From Marinobacterium sedimentorum (GTDB lineage: Bacteria; Pseudomonadota; Gammaproteobacteria; Pseudomonadales; Balneatricaceae): 64,000 bases of DNA. The notes under the pieces were generated by a model. It saw only the letters and a program-made list of their open reading frames with translations. It was not told the DNA's origin and made no database searches. Numbering within the stretch: position 1 is the stretch's first letter; each line of letters opens with the position of its first letter. Shown here piece by piece: positions 1 to 11,546 of this stretch. Where the stretch lies: the NCBI RefSeq assembly GCF_024267675.1, contig NZ_JALDYX010000023.1, forward strand, positions 1 to 64,000, given 5' to 3'. A program made the position numbers and the translations under genes.

Positions 1-103
1 AAGCGATCCTGTCCCTGGCATCCAACTTCAAAGCCTTGCAATACGGGAGGAGACCATATACGGGTTAATAATAAGCGCGTCCTAACAGCCAAGCATTACA
101 GAT

Positions 104-763
104 TTAATCCGGCCGCTCGGCTATCTTCAGTACCCGATAGCGCGAGCAGCGCAGCTGCGGGCTCCAGAAATCCGCCGCCAGACCCGCCTTGCGCTTGAGC
201 TGACGCCAAAACTGGTCGACGCCCGGCAACTGCTGCCATACCGAAGGCAGGAAGGTTGCATGATAGCCCTCAGATTCCAGCGCCAGCCCATCAACACCGG
301 CAACCAGCTGACGCAGCAAGTCAGCCTCATCGTGAAACTGCAGCGGCACCAGCGGCGACAAGATCGACAGCTCCAGTTCAATGCCGCCAAGCTCGCGCTG
401 CTGCACCGGCACAAAGCGCGTATCGCGCAGAGCACTGTAAAAGGCATTGTGGGCGACATCCTGCAACAGCGCCCTGCAGGGCAACAGCGAACCAATACAA
501 CCGCGCAGCGCCCGCGCATCATTCCTGCCTGTCATGTGGCTTGCCCGAGTGTAAAGCGTGACAAAGCTGGCGCCCGGTGCCCGCAATGGCGCAGGCGCCT
601 GTTCAAGCTCGGGCAGCCATAGCTCGCCCGAAGCCACACCTCGCTCAATGGCTTCCCAGGCGACAGTCAGCAAACTCCGGCGCAAATCCTGGCTTGACTC
701 AATCAAGCTCAATTCAACCGGCAACCCGGAGTTCTCTTGCGTGCTCTCATCAGGCAATAACAT
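104..763 (-). CDS. amrA: AmmeMemoRadiSam system protein A (AMMECR1 domain)
   Basis: 219 aa protein of the AMMECR1 family. The hallmark RGCIGSL stretch is present, followed by the usual middle segment (DTRF.PV...EL..IELELSILSPL) and a C-terminal FLPSVWQQLPG segment. The biochemical role of the family is not settled; in bacteria it occurs with a MEMO-like protein and a radical SAM enzyme, both next door. The ATG at 763 was chosen because an open frame extends upstream to 892 but the family homology begins just after MLLPDES. The gene overlaps the end of amrB by 14 bp, so the two are probably translationally coupled. Family assignment is firm; function is unknown. Confidence 0.88.
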   Translation of the reverse strand: MLLPDESTQENSGLPVELSLIESSQDLRRSLLTVAWEAIERGVASGELWLPELEQAPAPLRAPGASFVTLYTRASHMTGRNDARALRGCIGSLLPCRALLQDVAHNAFYSALRDTRFVPVQQRELGGIELELSILSPLVPLQFHDEADLLRQLVAGVDGLALESEGYHATFLPSVWQQLPGVDQFWRQLKRKAGLAADFWSPQLRCSRYRVLKIAERPD

Positions 764-1538
764 AGGCACCGTACCCCACAACCCTATCCCTGGACCCGGC
801 CGTATCCCCGGAATTGCGCAGATCAAGACAGCGCGCACCCAGACCCCGGATGGCAGCCGCACGCAAGAGTCCGTTAAGCGCCACGCAGCCACAGGCCTGA
901 TCAGAATGCAGAGCCGGATCCAGCTGCTCGATCTGTTTGGTGGTCGCCCGGTCGATGCCTTGCGCCACCTCGTAACTGTGGTAATGACTCAGGTCACTGC
1001 TGACGACAACCAGGGTATCCGGGCTGTCGAGCCCGACACCGACAAGCGCGGCAATGGCCTCGGGTTCCACCTGACCCACGATCACCGGCAGCAGCTGCCA
1101 GGCAGGATTAAGACGCAGCAGAAACGGCAACTGCACCTCGAGGCAATGTTCGAGCCGGTGCGCCTCATCGTTGTACTCAACCCAGCTATTATCGACCCAG
1201 GCTCGCAGAGCAGCCGCGTCCAGCGTCATAACACCCGATGGGCACGCAAAGCCACCCACGGTCGGCACCACCATGGTGCGCAAGGGTACACGGTGATTGG
1301 GCCCCAGCAGCAGCACGCGCCTAAAATCCTGCCCAGAGTCACGCAGCAGACGAAAGGCAGCGGCGGCCACCTCGCCGGAATAGATCAGTCCTGCATGGGG
1401 CACAACCAGTGCCCGAGGGGCTTTGCCGGGATTTTCCCCACAGGCGGCATTTTCCAGCAAGCGCTGCACCAGGGTGGCGAGCTCGGTTGTATCGGCTGGA
1501 TAGAAAGTGCCACTCACCGCCGCCGGCCGTACATTCAT
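750..1538 (-). CDS. amrB: AmmeMemoRadiSam system protein B (MEMO1-like)
   Basis: 262 aa MEMO1-family protein, related in fold to class III extradiol dioxygenases (LigB type). The start MNVRPAAVSGTFYP is the typical family N-terminus and is preceded by a strong GGGAGGTG ribosome site, so ATG 1538 is preferred over the longer frame to 1586. Likely metal ligands are His48 (VVPHAGLIYSG), His82 (GPNH) and Cys216 (ACGC), which match the His/His/Cys site described for MEMO1. EHCLEVQLPFL and SSDLSHYHSY are also typical. It is first gene of the amrB-amrA pair and diverges from amrS. The substrate is unknown. Confidence 0.9.
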   Translation of the reverse strand: MNVRPAAVSGTFYPADTTELATLVQRLLENAACGENPGKAPRALVVPHAGLIYSGEVAAAAFRLLRDSGQDFRRVLLLGPNHRVPLRTMVVPTVGGFACPSGVMTLDAAALRAWVDNSWVEYNDEAHRLEHCLEVQLPFLLRLNPAWQLLPVIVGQVEPEAIAALVGVGLDSPDTLVVVSSDLSHYHSYEVAQGIDRATTKQIEQLDPALHSDQACGCVALNGLLRAAAIRGLGARCLDLRNSGDTAGSRDRVVGYGAYVIA

Positions 1539-1588
1539 CACCCACCTCCCCGAGCTGACTACAGAGATCAAGAGCAAGCACCGCAACC

Positions 1589-1606
1589 TTGCACATGCAA
1601 ATTATA
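1589..1606 (-). promoter_or_regulatory. -10 box and dyad upstream of amrB
   Basis: In the 152-bp amrB/amrS divergent gap, the minus strand carries a perfect TATAAT at 1606-1601. Directly downstream of it is a small inverted repeat, TTGCA-CA-TGCAA, at 1589-1600. I see no good -35. The dyad could be an operator for the amr genes, but this rests on pattern alone. Confidence 0.35.
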
Positions 1607-1690
1607 GTCACCGATACCCGCAACCTGAGGCAGCCGCAGCTTGACTAAGCTTTAAACAGGCTCGAGAAAATCACAGTGTGAGGCAACGTC

Positions 1691-2812
<1,122 letters not shown>

Positions 2813-2835
2813 AGCGCCAGGGTTAAGCGGCCCGA

Positions 2836-3792
2836 TCAGGCGGCCGCGCGCTGCTCGATCAGCAACTGACGAATGGGTTCAACATCGCGCAGTGTCTTCA
2901 CCTGGCTGAACAGCTGCTCCGCTTGCGGGTAGTGTTTTTTCAGCTGATGCAGCCACTGCTTGAGCCGGCCATGCACATAGCCGCGCACCTTGTCGGCCAC
3001 GATCTGGTCAAAATAATCGAGCAACAGGCCCTGCATCTCAAACCAGTCGATTCCCGCCTCGGCTTCGCCCTGCAGACGCCGCTTGATGGAACGGGCCAGA
3101 TCCGGTCTTGCAATCAGGCCGCGGCCGATCATGATATCGCGACAACCGCTGACCTCGCGACAGCGCTGATAATCATCCCAGCTCCAGACCTCGCCATTGG
3201 CCGTGACCGGAATGGGAATGGCCTCGCGAATCTGGGCAATGTATTCCCAGTAGGCCGGCGGGCGATACCCCTCGACCTTGGTGCGGGCATGCACCGCCAG
3301 GCCATCGGCGCCGGCCTCGAAGATGGCCTGGGCATTATCCAGCGCCAGTGCCTTGTCGCTGTAGCCCAGACGCATCTTGGCCGTTACCGGAATATGCGCA
3401 GGCACTGCCCCGCGCACTGCCGCCACTATGCTGTGTACATCCTGCGGCGTGTCGAGCAACACGGCCCCGCCGCGGTTGCGATTAACGGTCTTGGCAGGAC
3501 AGCCGAAATTGAGATCAATACCGGGCGCACCCAGTGCCGCGGCACGCTCGGCATTGGCGGCCATGAGTTCTGGATCACTGCCGAGCAACTGCACAATGAC
3601 CGGCACTCCGCTGGGCGTGTTACCGCCGCGCAGCAGCTCGGGCGCCAGGCGATAGAAGACAGAGTCGGGCAGCAGATTCTGGCTGACTCGCACAAATTCA
3701 GTCACGCACAGGTCGATGCCGCCGATGCGCGTCAGCACATCACGCATCAGGTAATCGACCACGCCTTCCATCGGAGCCAGTATGATTTTCAC
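2836..3792 (-). CDS. dusC: tRNA-dihydrouridine(16) synthase DusC
   Basis: 318 aa flavoenzyme that reduces uridine to dihydrouridine in the tRNA D-loop. The N-terminal FMN-barrel motif is ILAPMEGVVDYLMRD. The catalytic cysteine is C98 in LNFGCPAKTVNRNRGGAV, the same number as in E. coli DusC. AKMRLG, HARTK, NGEVWSWDD and IGRGLIARPDLA follow in order. The EGVVDYLMRDVLT.IGG.DLCVTEF N-terminus is characteristic of DusC rather than DusA or DusB. The start is a GTG at 3792. A perfect TATAAT lies on the minus strand at 3845-3840. It is convergent with amrS and divergent from thpR. Confidence 0.93.
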   Translation of the reverse strand: MKIILAPMEGVVDYLMRDVLTRIGGIDLCVTEFVRVSQNLLPDSVFYRLAPELLRGGNTPSGVPVIVQLLGSDPELMAANAERAAALGAPGIDLNFGCPAKTVNRNRGGAVLLDTPQDVHSIVAAVRGAVPAHIPVTAKMRLGYSDKALALDNAQAIFEAGADGLAVHARTKVEGYRPPAYWEYIAQIREAIPIPVTANGEVWSWDDYQRCREVSGCRDIMIGRGLIARPDLARSIKRRLQGEAEAGIDWFEMQGLLLDYFDQIVADKVRGYVHGRLKQWLHQLKKHYPQAEQLFSQVKTLRDVEPIRQLLIEQRAAA

Positions 3793-3873
3793 GTTTTGAT
3801 CATCTAAAGTTTGTTCATCTAAACAGCGGACAACCGCATATTATACGGTGATCAAGCAAAAGGGACGGACGCT

Positions 3874-4401
3874 ATGCGACTTTTCGTGGCCATCGACCTG
3901 CCAGCCGAGCTCCAGGACCGCATCGCCAGGGCCCAGCTTGCGGTCAGGCATCTGAAGTGGACAGCCCCCGAACGCCTGCACATAACCCTGCAGTTTCTCG
4001 GTGAACAGCCGGCCCACAAACGGGAAGCCATCCATGATGCGCTGGACAGCATCGAATTCAGCCCGCTACCGATCCGCTGCGCGGGCATCGGCCAGTTTCG
4101 CTCGGGTGTTATCTGGCTGGGGGTCGATCAGCAGCCTGAGCTGGAACAGTTGCAACAGCGTATTGGACAGCAGCTGCGCAGCGCCGGTATAGGTATTGAA
4201 CAGCGACAGTTCAAGCCCCACATCACTCTGGGACGCTGCCCGGTCAACCGGTTAAGCAGCGTGCTGGAGCATGTCGCGGCACGCTTTTATGGCCAGGCCT
4301 ACTGTTTTGAATGTGACTGTTTCAGTCTCAAAAGCAGCCTGCTGCGGCCTTCCGGCGCCCTGCACCATCTAGAGGCCCAGTTCGAAAGCCAGACCCGCTG
4401 A
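3874..4401 (+). CDS. thpR: RNA 2',3'-cyclic phosphodiesterase (LigT/ThpR)
   Basis: 175 aa member of the 2H phosphoesterase superfamily. The two catalytic HxTx motifs are HITL (in PERLHITLQFLGE) and HITL (in KPHITLGRCP), separated by about 85 residues as expected. The N-terminal MRLFVAIDLP is typical. The enzyme opens 2',3'-cyclic phosphate RNA ends and can ligate tRNA halves in vitro in E. coli. An AAGGGACGG ribosome site precedes ATG 3874. It is monocistronic by position, divergent from dusC and convergent with metZ. Confidence 0.92.
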   Translation: MRLFVAIDLPAELQDRIARAQLAVRHLKWTAPERLHITLQFLGEQPAHKREAIHDALDSIEFSPLPIRCAGIGQFRSGVIWLGVDQQPELEQLQQRIGQQLRSAGIGIEQRQFKPHITLGRCPVNRLSSVLEHVAARFYGQAYCFECDCFSLKSSLLRPSGALHHLEAQFESQTR

Positions 4402-4446
4402 GCACCCGCAGTGCCGGCCGAACGGTGCCAGCCGCCACTTCAGCTG

Positions 4447-5658
4447 CTAGAGTGCGGCCAGTCCCAGCGCCAGATCCTTCTGGATATCCGCAAGGTCTTC
4501 CAGACCCACCGAGACGCGGATCAGATTGTCCTTAATACCTGCGCGGGCACGATCATCGGCCGTCATGCGGCCATGGGTGGTAGTACCCGGATGGGTGATG
4601 GTGCTCTTGGTATCGCCGAGATTACCGGTGATCGACAGCATGCGGGTGGCATCGATAAAGCGCCAGGCGGCTTCACGGTCGCCCTTGACCTCAAACGACA
4701 CCACGGCCCCGAAAGCACTCTGCTGCTGCTTGGCCAGCTCATGCTGCGGGTGCTCCGGCAAGCCGGCGTAATACACCTTGCTGATGCCAGGCTGCGCATC
4801 CAGCCACTGTGCCAGTGCCAGTGCGCTGGCACAGTGTGCCTCCATGCGCAGCTTGAGGGTTTCAAGACCCTTCATGAACACCCAGGCATTGAACGGGCTC
4901 ATGCAGGCACCGCCGGTGCGAATAAAGCCATACACCTCTTCCATCAGGCGATCCGGACCTGCGACCGCGCCACCGACACAGCGCCCCTGACCATCAAGGA
5001 ACTTGGTGGCAGAATGGATCACTATGTCGGCCCCCAGCGCCAGCGGCTGCTGCAGCGCAGGCGTACAGAAGCAGTTATCGACCGCCAGCAGAATATCCTG
5101 CTCGTGGGCGATGGCGGCCACGGTGGCGATATCGGCCAGCTGCGCCAGCGGATTGGATGGCGACTCGAGGAAAAACAGCCGCGTTTGCGGCCGGATAGCC
5201 CGGCGCCAGTCGTCGTTGTCGGTCGGATCCACGTAGGTGGTTTCGATACCTGCGCGCGACAGGTATTTGTCGAACAGTGAGACGATGGAACCGAAGACAC
5301 TGCGCGAGCACACCACATGATCGCCCGCCTTGAGCAGTGACAGCACTGTACTGAGAATGGCCGCCATGCCCGATGCGGTTGCCACCGCACGCTCGGCGCC
5401 TTCAAGCGCCGCTATGCGACGCTCAAAGGCCTGCACCGTGGGGTTGGTGAAGCGCGAGTAGATGTTGCCTTCTTCATCGCCGGAGAACCTGGCCGCCGCC
5501 TCGCGGGCGCTGGAATAGACGAAGCTGGAGGTCGTGAAAATCGGATCTCCATGCTCGCCTTCATCGGTGCGCTGCTGCCCCGACCGCACCGCCAGGGTGG
5601 CGAACTCATAACCTGTCGCATCAAACTGAATGCGTTCTTCGCGCTCGAATTTTTTCAT
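4447..5658 (-). CDS. metZ: O-succinylhomoserine sulfhydrylase MetZ
   Basis: 403 aa PLP enzyme of the Cys/Met metabolism family, making homocysteine from O-succinylhomoserine and sulfide. The PLP lysine is K219 in VIHSATKFLDGQGR. YSRFTNPT and ATASGMAAI are the other family signatures. Direct sulfhydrylation by MetZ is the main route to homocysteine in pseudomonads, where metZ also follows purF. The 18-bp gap to purF suggests cotranscription. Cystathionine gamma-synthase is the main alternative, but context and the YEFATLAVRSGQQRT start favour MetZ. Confidence 0.92.
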   Translation of the reverse strand: MKKFEREERIQFDATGYEFATLAVRSGQQRTDEGEHGDPIFTTSSFVYSSAREAAARFSGDEEGNIYSRFTNPTVQAFERRIAALEGAERAVATASGMAAILSTVLSLLKAGDHVVCSRSVFGSIVSLFDKYLSRAGIETTYVDPTDNDDWRRAIRPQTRLFFLESPSNPLAQLADIATVAAIAHEQDILLAVDNCFCTPALQQPLALGADIVIHSATKFLDGQGRCVGGAVAGPDRLMEEVYGFIRTGGACMSPFNAWVFMKGLETLKLRMEAHCASALALAQWLDAQPGISKVYYAGLPEHPQHELAKQQQSAFGAVVSFEVKGDREAAWRFIDATRMLSITGNLGDTKSTITHPGTTTHGRMTADDRARAGIKDNLIRVSVGLEDLADIQKDLALGLAAL

Positions 5659-5676
5659 GCTGCGCGATGTCCTCTG

Positions 5677-7200
<1,524 letters not shown>

Positions 7201-7261
7201 GTAACGCACCTCAAACCAGTTCAGAAAAGCCTTGATGAATCCTGCCGTGACGGATGTTCAA

Positions 7262-7756
7262 CTAAAGTCCAACATTCCAGATTGCGCGCACGACGTCTTG
7301 CGCCAGATCACGAGTCCAGGATTCCATTTGAATAAAATGAGGGATAAGACGCGAATCGTGCCACCAGGGATCCTGAATCGCGGGGGTAATGCCCAGGAGC
7401 GCTACCAACACCACAATCAGCAAAGCCCCACGGGCCAGTCCGAAACCTATTCCGAGTATACGGTCAGTACTACTTAGCCCGGTGGCCTGCACCAGCGCAA
7501 CAATGAGCGCGCTGATCAAGGCACCCACGATCAGAGTAGCCAGAAAAAGAATAGCAAACGCCACGGCAACACGCGCCGAGGGCATTTCGATGTAGTTCTG
7601 CAACACCAGGCTCAGAGGAGCCGTAAAGAGTCGCGCGACTATGAAGGCAGCTACCCAGCTTGCCAGGGACAGAGCTTCCTTGACGAAGCCCCGCTTCAGG
7701 CTGAAAAGCCCTGAAATGGCAATGATAGCGATGATGGTCCAGTCAGCCCAGTTCAT
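7262..7756 (-). CDS. cvpA: CvpA family inner membrane protein
   Basis: 164 aa membrane protein with about four hydrophobic helices and the family N-terminus NWADWTIIAIIAISGLFSLKRGFVKE. CvpA was named for colicin V production in E. coli; its core role is poorly defined and has been linked to envelope homeostasis and bile-salt tolerance. Conserved linkage to purF supports the call. The 61-bp gap to purF suggests the two share a transcript. Confidence 0.9.
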   Translation of the reverse strand: MNWADWTIIAIIAISGLFSLKRGFVKEALSLASWVAAFIVARLFTAPLSLVLQNYIEMPSARVAVAFAILFLATLIVGALISALIVALVQATGLSSTDRILGIGFGLARGALLIVVLVALLGITPAIQDPWWHDSRLIPHFIQMESWTRDLAQDVVRAIWNVGL

Positions 7757-7818
7757 GTTCCCGATCGGATCCTTTAAACAGCGCGCATTCTAGCAGAGGG
7801 TCTGACACAACCCAATGC

Positions 7819-8376
7819 TCACTGAGTGGTAAAACGCACGATAATGCCATTGAGGTCGAAATCCTTCTTGAGCTCCGCCTGCAGCGCCTCAAGCTTGGTT
7901 CTCTGTATATCGGGCCCGACGTAGACCTTTACAAGATCGCCGATGCGCCTGGTATATACCTTGTGTCCGGACCCCACCAGTTTCTTGCGCAGCGACTTGG
8001 CATTGGCCTCGTCCTTGAAGCTCGCCAGTTGCAGCGTCCAGGCGACCGGAACATTCTGTTCATCCAGCACCGGGGTATCAGCACCGAGCCCCAGGTCCGG
8101 GCTAACCTCCTGCACGCCCTGCACCGGCAGCACCGCCTCGGGCATGGGCGCAATCTCTCTGGGCTCAAGCGCCGGGGCAACCTCCTGTGTATCCGGCAAT
8201 GCCGCAATCTGCGGCTCAATGGTCACAATTTCCACCGGCTCCGGCCCTGCGGGGATATTGCTCGGCAAATGCCGCTCCCGATAACCGTCACCGTCAAATA
8301 CCAGCGGAATAAACACCACAGCAGCGACAAGCACCGCCGCCGCGCCTACCAATCGCTGTCGGAGTCCGTCATTCAT
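7819..8376 (-). CDS. dedD: SPOR-domain membrane protein (DedD-like)
   Basis: 185 aa. A short cytoplasmic N-terminus is followed by one transmembrane helix (about residues 10-27), a Pro/Glu-rich periplasmic linker, and a C-terminal SPOR domain (about 108-185, starting VAWTLQLASFKDEANAKSLRKKL and ending near NGIIVRF). SPOR domains bind denuded peptidoglycan at the division septum. DedD is a septal SPOR protein encoded between folC and cvpA in E. coli, the same position as here, so orthology is likely although the linker is not conserved. Confidence 0.85.
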   Translation of the reverse strand: MNDGLRQRLVGAAAVLVAAVVFIPLVFDGDGYRERHLPSNIPAGPEPVEIVTIEPQIAALPDTQEVAPALEPREIAPMPEAVLPVQGVQEVSPDLGLGADTPVLDEQNVPVAWTLQLASFKDEANAKSLRKKLVGSGHKVYTRRIGDLVKVYVGPDIQRTKLEALQAELKKDFDLNGIIVRFTTQ

Positions 8377-8428
8377 GCCTGCGCCCTTTCATTCAAACAA
8401 ACTCCCTATTCCCATAAACCCACTCGAC

Positions 8429-9721
8429 TCAGGCTTGCAGTTCCAGCTGCGCCAGCGCTTCACTCACCGTAAAGAAGGAGCCTGCGATCAGCACCCTATC
8501 CCCGACGGCAACCTGCTGACGCACCGCCGCCAGAGCCTCGGCCACGTCACTGTAGGTTAAGCATTGCGCCTGCGGATCCAGCTCAGCCATGCGCAGCGCC
8601 AGCGCCGCAGCACTCTGACCGCGGGGCCCGCCAAGACTGACGAAGTGCCAGCACTGTACCACCGGCTGCAACGCCTTCAACACACCCTGCACATCCTTGT
8701 CATTCAGCATGCCCAAAAGGACATGCAGACGCCCCGCTGGCGGCGACTTCGCCAGACGCCCGGCGATATACTGCGCCGCCTGGGGATTATGGGCCACATC
8801 CAGAATACATTCGGTGTCGCCGAGCATCAGCCGCTGCATGCGCCCGGTCATGACGGCGTTGCGCAGCGCCGCCTCTATGCAGCTGCGCGACGGCGTGTCG
8901 AGCAGCAGATGCAGCACCTGCAACGCCGTGGCAGCATTGGGCAACGGCAACCCCGGCACTGGAAGATCAGACAACTCAACGGACTCGCCCTGCTGATTGC
9001 GACCCTGCCAGTCCCAGCTCTGTGACTGTTCCTGCTGTTTTTCGTGAAAAGCAAAGCTGTCACCCACCTGATACAGCCGCGCACCAAGTTCCTGCGCGAC
9101 CTCGGCCACCGTTGCGGGAGGCTCGGGATCGCCGCACACCGCCGGTGTCTCGGCACGGAAAATACCTGCCTTCTCGCGGCCGATCAGCTCGCGGGTATCC
9201 CCCAGCCAGTCGGTGTGATCCAGCGCTACGGTGGTGACCACCGCCACCTGGGGATCGACGATATTGACCGCATCCAGACGCCCGCCAAGGCCCACTTCGA
9301 GCAACACCATATCCGGCGCCTGCTGCGAAAAGATCCTTAACGCCGCCAGAGTACCGTACTCGAAATAGGTCAGCGGAATCTTGCCACGCGCAGCCTCAAC
9401 CGCCACAAAGGCATCACAGAGCACTTCATCGGACGCTTCAGCGCCATTGATGCGCACACGCTCGTTGTAGCGCAGGAAATGCGGCGAGCTATAGCAGGCA
9501 GTGCTGTAACCGGCCTCGCGCAGCATGTAATCGAGAAATGTCTGGGTCGAGCCCTTGCCATTGGTACCGGCAATGGTAACGACCTTGCTGCGGGAAAAAT
9601 CCAGCTCAAGCCTGGCGGCAACAGCGCGCACACGATCCAGCCCCAGCTCGATATCACTGGGATGACAGGCTTCGATACGCTCAAGCCATTGGTTCAGAGT
9701 CAAAGGAGTGCCAGTTGCCAT
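8429..9721 (-). CDS. folC: Bifunctional folylpolyglutamate / dihydrofolate synthase FolC
   Basis: 430 aa Mur-ligase-family enzyme. It adds glutamate to dihydropteroate and to reduced folates. The P-loop is VTIAGTNGKGST, followed by YSSPHFLRYNERVRING, EVGLGGRLDAVNIV, DHTDWLG and the C-terminal LDVAHNPQA. The start ATG 9721 (MATGTPLTLNQW) aligns with the family; an in-frame TTG at 9745 adds 8 residues with no better ribosome site. It sits in the accD-folC-dedD-cvpA-purF string shared with E. coli and Pseudomonas. Confidence 0.95.
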   Translation of the reverse strand: MATGTPLTLNQWLERIEACHPSDIELGLDRVRAVAARLELDFSRSKVVTIAGTNGKGSTQTFLDYMLREAGYSTACYSSPHFLRYNERVRINGAEASDEVLCDAFVAVEAARGKIPLTYFEYGTLAALRIFSQQAPDMVLLEVGLGGRLDAVNIVDPQVAVVTTVALDHTDWLGDTRELIGREKAGIFRAETPAVCGDPEPPATVAEVAQELGARLYQVGDSFAFHEKQQEQSQSWDWQGRNQQGESVELSDLPVPGLPLPNAATALQVLHLLLDTPSRSCIEAALRNAVMTGRMQRLMLGDTECILDVAHNPQAAQYIAGRLAKSPPAGRLHVLLGMLNDKDVQGVLKALQPVVQCWHFVSLGGPRGQSAAALALRMAELDPQAQCLTYSDVAEALAAVRQQVAVGDRVLIAGSFFTVSEALAQLELQA

Positions 9722-9813
9722 TTCTAGGTTTCCACTAAAAGCCAAACCGGGGCCAACCGGACCTTCTGATCAGTGATCAGCAGCCCGGCGACCCCGGATT
9801 CAAAGGCGTTGAA

Positions 9814-10677
9814 TCAGGCTTCGCTGTAATGCGTAAGCTTGCGCAAGAGCGCGCTGATACGCTCGCGCAGTTCCTGACGATGGATAATCATATCGACCTG
9901 ACCGTGCTCGAGCAGGAACTCGCTGCGCTGAAAGCCTTCGGGCAGCTTTTCGCGCACCGTCTGCTCGATAACACGCGGACCGGCAAAGCCAATCAGTGCC
10001 TTGGGTTCGGCGATATTCAGATCGCCCAGCATGGCAAGGCTCGCCGAGACGCCGCCATAGACAGGGTCGGTGAGTACCGAAAAATAGGGAATGCCGGCCT
10101 GGCGCATTTTCTCCAGTGCGGCGCTCGTTTTAGCCATCTGCATCAAGGACGTCAGCGCTTCCTGCATGCGGGCACCACCGGAGGCGGCAAAGCAGATCAG
10201 CGGTATACCCTCTTCCATGCAGACATTGGCCGCGCGCACGAAACGCTCGCCGACCACAGCCCCCATGGAGCCACCCATAAAGCGGAATTCGAATGCCACA
10301 GCGACCACCGGCATGCCATTGAGCTCACCGCGCATGGCAACCAGCGCATCCTTCTCGCCGGTTTCTTTCTGGGCCGCCGACAGGCGATCCTTGTACTTCT
10401 TGGAATCGCGGAACTTCAGGCGATCAACCGGCTCCACCTCGGCACCGATTTCACGCTGCGTGTCGGTATCGAGGAACATTTCCAGCCGCTTGCGGGCGCC
10501 CACACGCATGTGGTGACTGCACTTGGGGCAGACGTTCAGGTTCTTGTCCAGCTCCGGGCGATACAGTACTGCTTCACATTTGGGGCATTTCTTCCACAGC
10601 CCTTCCGGCACGTTGGACCGGCGGCTCTCAGCATTGCGAGCCAGTGAAGGGACAATTTTTTCCAGCCAGTTACTCAT
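9814..10677 (-). CDS. accD: Acetyl-CoA carboxylase carboxyltransferase subunit beta
   Basis: 287 aa. AccD pairs with AccA to transfer the carboxyl group from carboxybiotin to acetyl-CoA in the first step of fatty acid synthesis. The N-terminal zinc ribbon is C31-x2-C34 and C50-x2-C53. The crotonase-fold body has [38 protein letters not shown] and [12 protein letters not shown]. It lies 40 bp downstream of trpA and upstream of folC, so it may be expressed from trp-operon and own promoters. Confidence 0.97.
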   Translation of the reverse strand: MSNWLEKIVPSLARNAESRRSNVPEGLWKKCPKCEAVLYRPELDKNLNVCPKCSHHMRVGARKRLEMFLDTDTQREIGAEVEPVDRLKFRDSKKYKDRLSAAQKETGEKDALVAMRGELNGMPVVAVAFEFRFMGGSMGAVVGERFVRAANVCMEEGIPLICFAASGGARMQEALTSLMQMAKTSAALEKMRQAGIPYFSVLTDPVYGGVSASLAMLGDLNIAEPKALIGFAGPRVIEQTVREKLPEGFQRSEFLLEHGQVDMIIHRQELRERISALLRKLTHYSEA

Positions 10678-10717
10678 TTTGCTCCATCCCCTGTGCGGGA
10701 AAACTGTTCAACGATCT

Positions 10718-11521
10718 TCAGGCATCCATGGCGGCACGCATGCCGGCAATAATACGGGATACCTGTTCGGGAATCTGCTGCGGCTGTGTCGCCAGCTCAG
10801 CAATGCGATTGACCAGCACGCTGCCGACAATAACGCCATCGGCCACCTGGGACACCGCCCGGGCCGAGGCATCATCGCGGATGCCAAAACCAACACCCAG
10901 CGGCATATCAGTATGGCGACGAACCTGCTTCAGCTTTTCTTCCACCGCCGCCACATCCAGCGCCGCTGAGCCGGTCACGCCCTTGAGGGACACATAATAG
11001 ATATAACCGCTGCCCTTTTCACACACGGACTTGATACGGGACTCATCGGTGGTCGGCGCCAGCAGATAAATAACATCAATGTCGGCCGCGCGCATAACCT
11101 CGATAAAGTCGTCGGACTCTTCCGGCGGCAAGTCAACCGTCAGAATACCGTCAACACCGGCCGCCTTGGCGCGGGTAGCGAAATTGCCATAACCCAGCAC
11201 TTCAACCGTGTTGAGGTAGCCCATCAGCACGATCGGCGTCTGGCTGTCGGTTGTGCGGAACTCCGCCACCATATCCAGTACGTCCAGCAGGCGGGTACCG
11301 TGGGACAGTGCGCGCTCACAGGCCAGCTGAATTACGGGGCCATCCGCCATGGGGTCGGAGAAGGGAACACCCAGTTCCAGAATATCGGCACCGGCTTCAA
11401 CCATGGCGTGCAGCAGCGGCACGGTCACCGCGGGCGACGGATCGCCTGCGGTGACGTAGGGAATCAGCGCCTTGCGCCCGGCCGTCTCGAGGCGGGCGAA
11501 ACAGTCTTTAATACGACTCAT
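10718..11521 (-). CDS. trpA: Tryptophan synthase alpha subunit
   Basis: 267 aa TIM-barrel subunit that cleaves indole-3-glycerol phosphate. Catalytic Glu49 and Asp60 are in [17 protein letters not shown], the same numbers as in the classic enzyme. [24 protein letters not shown] and GVTGS are also typical. The open frame continues upstream to 11707, inside trpB, but the homology starts at [11 protein letters not shown], so ATG 11521 was chosen. It follows trpB by 25 bp. Confidence 0.97.
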   Translation of the reverse strand: MSRIKDCFARLETAGRKALIPYVTAGDPSPAVTVPLLHAMVEAGADILELGVPFSDPMADGPVIQLACERALSHGTRLLDVLDMVAEFRTTDSQTPIVLMGYLNTVEVLGYGNFATRAKAAGVDGILTVDLPPEESDDFIEVMRAADIDVIYLLAPTTDESRIKSVCEKGSGYIYYVSLKGVTGSAALDVAAVEEKLKQVRRHTDMPLGVGFGIRDDASARAVSQVADGVIVGSVLVNRIAELATQPQQIPEQVSRIIAGMRAAMDA

Positions 11522-11546
11522 GTCAATCTGTACTCCAGCAGTGCGC

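Noticed and set aside
1-103. Possible end of a plus-strand gene (open frame ending TAA at 66)
   Set aside because: Only about 21 codons are visible with no recognisable similarity; cannot be supported.
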